Shown here in pieces: positions 6,528 to 9,623 of a stretch of 9,623 bases of DNA. The notes under the pieces are model-generated. The model made no database searches and was not told where the DNA came from. It saw only the letters and a list, made by a program, of their open reading frames with translations. Position 1 is the first letter of the stretch. Each line of letters starts with the position of its first letter. A program made the position numbers and the translations under genes. The DNA comes from Clostridia bacterium (GTDB lineage Bacteria > Bacillota > Clostridia > Oscillospirales > Butyricicoccaceae): the NCBI GenBank assembly GCA_017396925.1, contig JAFQKM010000007.1:1-9623 (forward strand), read 5' to 3'.

Positions 6528-7076
6528 ATGACAGATGCTGAAATCCGCGCTAAGGCCGAAAAAATCGCCAATTCCGAACATGGTAAGGCTATGGCTGAGA
6601 GCGGGAATCAGATTTCGGCCGAGCAGACCTATAAAACCTTCTGTGAAGCCATGGATGCTATGGGCTGGAAATATGAAAAGTTCGAGGAAGACTTGGTCAT
6701 CCGATGTGGTGTGAATGGCGAAGATCTGCCGATGGAGCTGATCATCTGTGTCCGTAAAGAGCCGAAAATCGTTGGCATCTATTCCCGACTGCCTTTCAAG
6801 GCAGCAGACGACAAAGAGATCGATATGGCAGTTGCTGTTTCGATGGCCAATTACAGACTGATCCACGGCAATTTCGACTATGATATAAACCAGCGAGAAG
6901 TAGTTTTCCGCATTCAGCAGTTTTACGAGGGCATGGTCATCTCTGAGGAGGCCTGCAGATATCTTGTACATTGTGCCTGCCAGACCGTCGATGACTACAA
7001 CGATAAGTTCTTTATGCTCAACAAGGGCATGATGACCATCGAACAGTTTCTCGAATATATGAACAACAGGAAATAG
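6528..7076 (+). CDS. YbjN-like domain protein
   Basis: This 182-residue soluble protein starts at an ATG nine bases after AAGGAG. After a polar helical N-terminus (1-30) it has the alpha/beta pattern of the YbjN / type III secretion chaperone-like fold: a strand pair around 52-75 (with LPMELI), a helix near 97-110, the GNFDYD signature (114-119) followed by a strand (EVVFRI), and two C-terminal helices. The family is linked in other bacteria to stress response and protein binding, but no biochemical function is established for this type. No signal peptide or membrane segment is seen, so it is cytoplasmic. It is the first gene of a two-gene operon with a clear paralogue, sharing GNFDYD/GSFDYD, DLPMELI/NLPVELI and similar C-terminal helices. 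Codons look more A-rich than in the neighbours. Confidence 0.75.
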   Translation: MTDAEIRAKAEKIANSEHGKAMAESGNQISAEQTYKTFCEAMDAMGWKYEKFEEDLVIRCGVNGEDLPMELIICVRKEPKIVGIYSRLPFKAADDKEIDMAVAVSMANYRLIHGNFDYDINQREVVFRIQQFYEGMVISEEACRYLVHCACQTVDDYNDKFFMLNKGMMTIEQFLEYMNNRK

Positions 7077-7086
7077 GGGGAGCATC

Positions 7087-7752
7087 ATGTTCTTTTTTGG
7101 TAAAAAGCGCCGTGAAAAGGAAGAGGCCGAGCAGCGCCGTCTGCAGGCCGAAGCCGAAGCAAAGGTAAAGGCTGAAGCAAAGGCAAGAGCCGAAGCAGAG
7201 GCGAAAGCAAAGGCCGAGGATGAAGCAAAGGCAAAAGCAGAGGCGGAGGCCAAAGCCAGAGCTGCCGCAGAAAAGAAAGCTGCGCCGTCTGCAGGGATCA
7301 CACGCGAGGATGCCTATGCACTGCTCTGCAAATCAATGGAGGAGCTGGAGCTGAAGTATACAAAGAAAGAAGAAGAGTATCTTGTAAGGATGACAGTCGC
7401 CGGTAAGAATCTGCCGGTCGAATTGATTCTGCGCATCGACACAAACCACAGAGTCCTCCTGACTTCGCCGATGGCGTTTAATGTGCCGGAAGACAAGCGC
7501 GGCGATGGTGCTGTTATGATCGCGGTTGCCAATGATGGCCTGGTCAATGGCAGCTTCGACTATGACCTTTCGGATGGCCAGATCCTCTACCGCATGACCC
7601 AGATGTATGCTGGATGTCATGTTGAAACAGGTATGTTTCAGGAGATGCTGCGTTGTGCCTTTGCCATCGCAGATCAATACAGTACCGATTTCCTGGCTGT
7701 AAGTAAGGACATTATGACCCTTACAGACTTTACAAAGAAACATCGCAAATAA
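7087..7752 (+). CDS. YbjN-like domain protein with N-terminal Ala/Glu/Lys coiled coil
   Basis: This 221-residue protein has two parts. Residues 1-9 (MFFFGKKRR) form a short aromatic and basic start. Residues 10-64 are nearly all Ala, Glu, Lys and Arg and should form one long charged helix or coiled coil like the TolA stalk. Residues 70-221 form a YbjN-like domain paralogous to the upstream gene, with NLPVELI (108-114) and GSFDYD (155-160). There is no signal peptide, although the FFF start could touch a membrane. It starts 10 bases after the previous stop, and the AGGGGGAG ribosome binding site overlaps that stop codon, so the pair is cotranscribed and probably coupled. The coiled coil could multimerise the protein or carry the paralogue. 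Function unknown. An M-rich or TolA label from the low-complexity part alone would mislead. Confidence 0.75.
   Translation: MFFFGKKRREKEEAEQRRLQAEAEAKVKAEAKARAEAEAKAKAEDEAKAKAEAEAKARAAAEKKAAPSAGITREDAYALLCKSMEELELKYTKKEEEYLVRMTVAGKNLPVELILRIDTNHRVLLTSPMAFNVPEDKRGDGAVMIAVANDGLVNGSFDYDLSDGQILYRMTQMYAGCHVETGMFQEMLRCAFAIADQYSTDFLAVSKDIMTLTDFTKKHRK
7147..7272 (+). repeat. Low-complexity codon repeat encoding the Ala/Glu/Lys helix
   Basis: The bases are short variants of GCA/GCC-GAA/GAG-GCA-AAA/AAG units, strongly purine-rich on the plus strand. They encode AEAKAKAEA-like units at residues 21-62 of the second YbjN-like protein. Such tracts can expand or shrink by slippage or recombination in multiples of codons. 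Confidence 0.8.
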
Positions 7753-7755
7753 AAT

Positions 7756-7784
7756 AAAAAAGCCGCCCAAAGGGCGGCTTTTTC
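7756..7784. terminator. Bidirectional intrinsic terminator between convergent operons
   Basis: A 12-bp stem (7757-7768 with 7772-7783) closes a three-base loop. A-rich flank on the left and T-rich flank on the right give a T run on both strands. It lies just after the YbjN-like stop and 11 bases past the stop of the minus-strand lipoprotein gene, so it should serve both. Confidence 0.9.
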
Positions 7785-7794
7785 CATATGCAGA

Positions 7795-8778
7795 TCAGTT
7801 GAGGGGCATCAGAGGGACATAACCCGAAGCCTGGGCGACCTTCTGGCCATTTTCCGAGCGCAGCCATGCCAGCAGCCGGCCGACCGGGGAGTTTTCACCA
7901 TGCTCGGCGTCGTAGACGGCATAATAGCCGTCGGTCAGAGGATAGGAGCCGTCGGCGATGGTCTCGTCGGTGGGGTAGACGCCGTCAACGGCAATCATTT
8001 TGGAACCGGGGTCGGTATACATACCCGAAGCGTAATAATAGACCGAGTAGCCGATGGAGTGCAGGCCCTCGTCATAGTCGGATACGGCATCGACCAGATC
8101 GTCCATGCCGCCGGGGCGCATCTCTGTGGGGGCCGGGGCGATCTCGTCTGCCGGCACCACCAGCTTATACATCAGCGTCTGGCTGCCCGAGTTGTCGGGG
8201 CGCTGGAAGGCCTTGATGGGCTCGTCGCTGCCGCCCAGCTCTTTCCAGTTGGTGATCTCGCCCTTATAGATCTTCTGCAGATCCTCGAGGGAGATATCTT
8301 CTACAGGGTTGTCCTTGTTGACCATAAAGACAAAGGCATCCTTGACGATGCGTTCGACCTCAAACTTACGGCCAGAATCATCCATCATGGCATATTCATC
8401 GGCCGAAGGCGGGGTGACAAAGATCAGATCGCATTTGCCGTCGATCAGATTGACATAGGCGTTATGGGTGGTATTGTGCTTGACAAAGGCCTGAGCCTCG
8501 GCAGCGTCATAGCCCAGCAGCGCCTGTACAATGCCCTCGGAAAGGGGAATGGTGGCTGTTGAGCCATCCAGCAGAGGCAGGGTCTTTTCGTCGAAGACGG
8601 GGGTTTCTACAGCCTCAGGCTCGGTGTCCGGTTCGGGATCAACGACGGTCTCGGTCTGCTCCTGTTCGGGTGTGTCGGGCGTATCGTTGGTTTCGGGCTT
8701 CTCGGGTGCATCGGTATGGCAGCCGGCCAGCAGCGCCATCGAGAGCAGCAGGGCAAGCAGAGCAGAAAGCTTTTTCAT
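7795..8778 (-). CDS. PstS-like phosphate-type substrate-binding lipoprotein
   Basis: This 327-residue protein has a lipoprotein signal: MKK, a hydrophobic stretch, then the lipobox LAGC with Cys20 as the lipid-anchored residue. An acidic, Pro/Thr/Glu-rich linker (21-60) follows. The rest is a type II periplasmic-binding domain of the PstS class: DGSTATIPLS (71-80), a DLIFVTPPSADE stretch (117-128), LEDLQKIYKGEITNW (164-178), QRPDNSGSQT (192-201, the counterpart of the phosphate-binding R-x-x-x-SGT loop) and a final GYVPL. It would sit on the outer face of the membrane and bind phosphate or another small anion. The start has AAAGGAG eight bases upstream. It lies 18 bases after the preceding gene on the same strand. 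No pstC, pstA or pstB follows, since the operon ends here at a terminator, so a transport role is open. Confidence 0.85.
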   Translation of the reverse strand: MKKLSALLALLLSMALLAGCHTDAPEKPETNDTPDTPEQEQTETVVDPEPDTEPEAVETPVFDEKTLPLLDGSTATIPLSEGIVQALLGYDAAEAQAFVKHNTTHNAYVNLIDGKCDLIFVTPPSADEYAMMDDSGRKFEVERIVKDAFVFMVNKDNPVEDISLEDLQKIYKGEITNWKELGGSDEPIKAFQRPDNSGSQTLMYKLVVPADEIAPAPTEMRPGGMDDLVDAVSDYDEGLHSIGYSVYYYASGMYTDPGSKMIAVDGVYPTDETIADGSYPLTDGYYAVYDAEHGENSPVGRLLAWLRSENGQKVAQASGYVPLMPLN

Positions 8779-8796
8779 AATGGGTTCTCCTTTCGG

Positions 8797-9623
8797 TTAT
8801 TCGAGTGCATCGGCGTTAAAGAAGCCGCTGCGCAGGGTATAGACCGGGCTCAGGCCGTTTTCAGCACAGATATAGATCTCACCGTCGGGGCCGTAGCAAT
8901 ACCAGCCGTAATGGGTATCCGGGTCATCGATGTGCAGGCCTTGATCGGCCAGCTGTGCCAGAGCGACTTCGCGGTTGGTCAGCACAGCGCCGAGGGGAAC
9001 GGCTTCGCCGGTCTCGGTGTCAAACATACGGGCATAGGTGTGGTAAAGGGGGCTTATGCCGCTGCGGCCTACATAGCCCGTAACCTGAAACTGGATATAG
9101 GCCCGATTGGCCATCAGGGCGCTGCTGGCGTAACTGTAGCTGCCGGGCTGCGCCTTGGCATCGAGAAGGGGCTGCGGCATCGGCATATCATGCAGGGCAG
9201 TGAAGATATCGCCAAGCTTTTCGTTGACCTTCTCGATGGCCGGTCGGTTCAGCCGGTCGGCCAGGCGATAGGGGCGAACGCCCATGGCTTCGTCGCCGAA
9301 AAGACAGAGTAGGTCATAGTTGTCGGCGGTGTTCTGTATGCAGGGGGTGCCGCGGAAGGTCTCGAAGGTCTCTACAGCATCAGAGATAAAGGCCGTGCAG
9401 TCGACCATCGGCTGGGCCAGCTGCGGGGCCAGCTGCTCCAGCGGCAGATAGATGGTATAGTTTTCAGCCATGTAGGGATTGTTCGATGGGAAATCCAGGA
9501 GCAGATGTTCGTCGGTGACGGCGAAGTTGGGATAATCCCGGGGCAGACCGCGGAAGGGACGGATCAGGCCACCGTAATTGCGGAAGGTCGACCAGTCGGT
9601 CTCGCCTTCGGTGGCTGCCAGCC
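8797..9623 (-). CDS. Probable exported protein of unknown function (5' end outside window)
   Basis: The frame is open through the right edge, so the gene is truncated there and about 274 C-terminal residues are seen. A Met codon at 9469-9471 is not the start: it has no ribosome binding site, and 50 more in-frame codons without a stop lie upstream (for example WSTFRNYGGLIRPFRGLP). The visible part is mixed alpha/beta with many Tyr residues. Its second half (SPLYHTYARMFDTETGEAVPLGAVLTN, about 135-160 of the 224 residues after that Met) resembles the 'strand, TGE, strand' pattern of DUF3298-type extracellular domains; this is a loose pattern match only. The C-terminus (GPDGEIYICAENGLSP) has a similar beta-hairpin look. 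It precedes the PstS-like lipoprotein by 18 bases on the same strand, so they are cotranscribed and may act together outside the membrane. Confidence 0.7.
   Translation of the reverse strand, partial: LAATEGETDWSTFRNYGGLIRPFRGLPRDYPNFAVTDEHLLLDFPSNNPYMAENYTIYLPLEQLAPQLAQPMVDCTAFISDAVETFETFRGTPCIQNTADNYDLLCLFGDEAMGVRPYRLADRLNRPAIEKVNEKLGDIFTALHDMPMPQPLLDAKAQPGSYSYASSALMANRAYIQFQVTGYVGRSGISPLYHTYARMFDTETGEAVPLGAVLTNREVALAQLADQGLHIDDPDTHYGWYCYGPDGEIYICAENGLSPVYTLRSGFFNADALE

Noticed and set aside
4994..6571. 525-codon open frame on the minus strand opposite the symporter gene
   Set aside because: It crosses a terminator and a promoter, lacks a ribosome binding site and is Gln/Asp/His-rich without motifs, while the opposite strand encodes a clear transporter.
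7900..8562. 220-codon plus-strand frame opposite the PstS-like gene
   Set aside because: No ribosome binding site or domain; the minus strand carries a lipobox and binding-protein motifs.

Overview
The window looks like a piece of chromosome from a moderately GC-rich anaerobic Firmicute, most likely a gut Clostridia of the Oscillospiraceae/Ruminococcaceae type. This is inferred from strong AGGAGG-like ribosome binding sites, sigma-A type promoters with a TTGACG -35 box, short intergenic gaps, hairpin-plus-U terminators, a Gram-positive style lipoprotein, and codons rich in G/C at the third position. There are no rRNA or tRNA genes, insertion sequences, phage genes or CRISPR arrays. The species cannot be fixed from the sequence alone.

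Layout. The left edge holds the 3' part of a PAP2-superfamily membrane phosphatase-like gene (+). It converges on an M20 metallopeptidase gene (-), and the two share a perfect bidirectional terminator. A 201-base divergent region separates the peptidase from a gene (+) for a three-helix membrane protein with a large, probably extracellular, domain of unknown function; this gene ends at a UUCG-loop terminator. Next is a two-gene operon (+): a PlsC-type acyltransferase with an added zinc ribbon and a possible PH-like tail, overlapping by 23 bases a GltS/ESS-type sodium:glutamate symporter-like gene. It is followed by a second two-gene operon (+) of tandem YbjN-like paralogues, the second carrying a long Ala/Glu/Lys coiled coil. 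On the right, two minus-strand genes form an operon: a probably exported protein of unknown function that runs off the window, then a PstS-like substrate-binding lipoprotein. The lipoprotein gene converges on the YbjN pair and shares a second bidirectional terminator with it.

How the genes fit together. No single pathway covers the window. Most products belong to the cell envelope (a PAP2 protein, an acyltransferase, a symporter, a membrane-anchored exoprotein, a solute-binding lipoprotein), and the M20 enzyme probably trims peptides in the cytoplasm. I see no clearly new multi-gene system. The parts most worth a second look are the YbjN pair with its TolA-like coiled coil, the three-part acyltransferase overlapping a symporter gene, the uncharacterised exoprotein with its repeated operator-like boxes, the PAP2 protein lacking the motif-2 histidine, and the PstS-like lipoprotein without nearby transporter genes.
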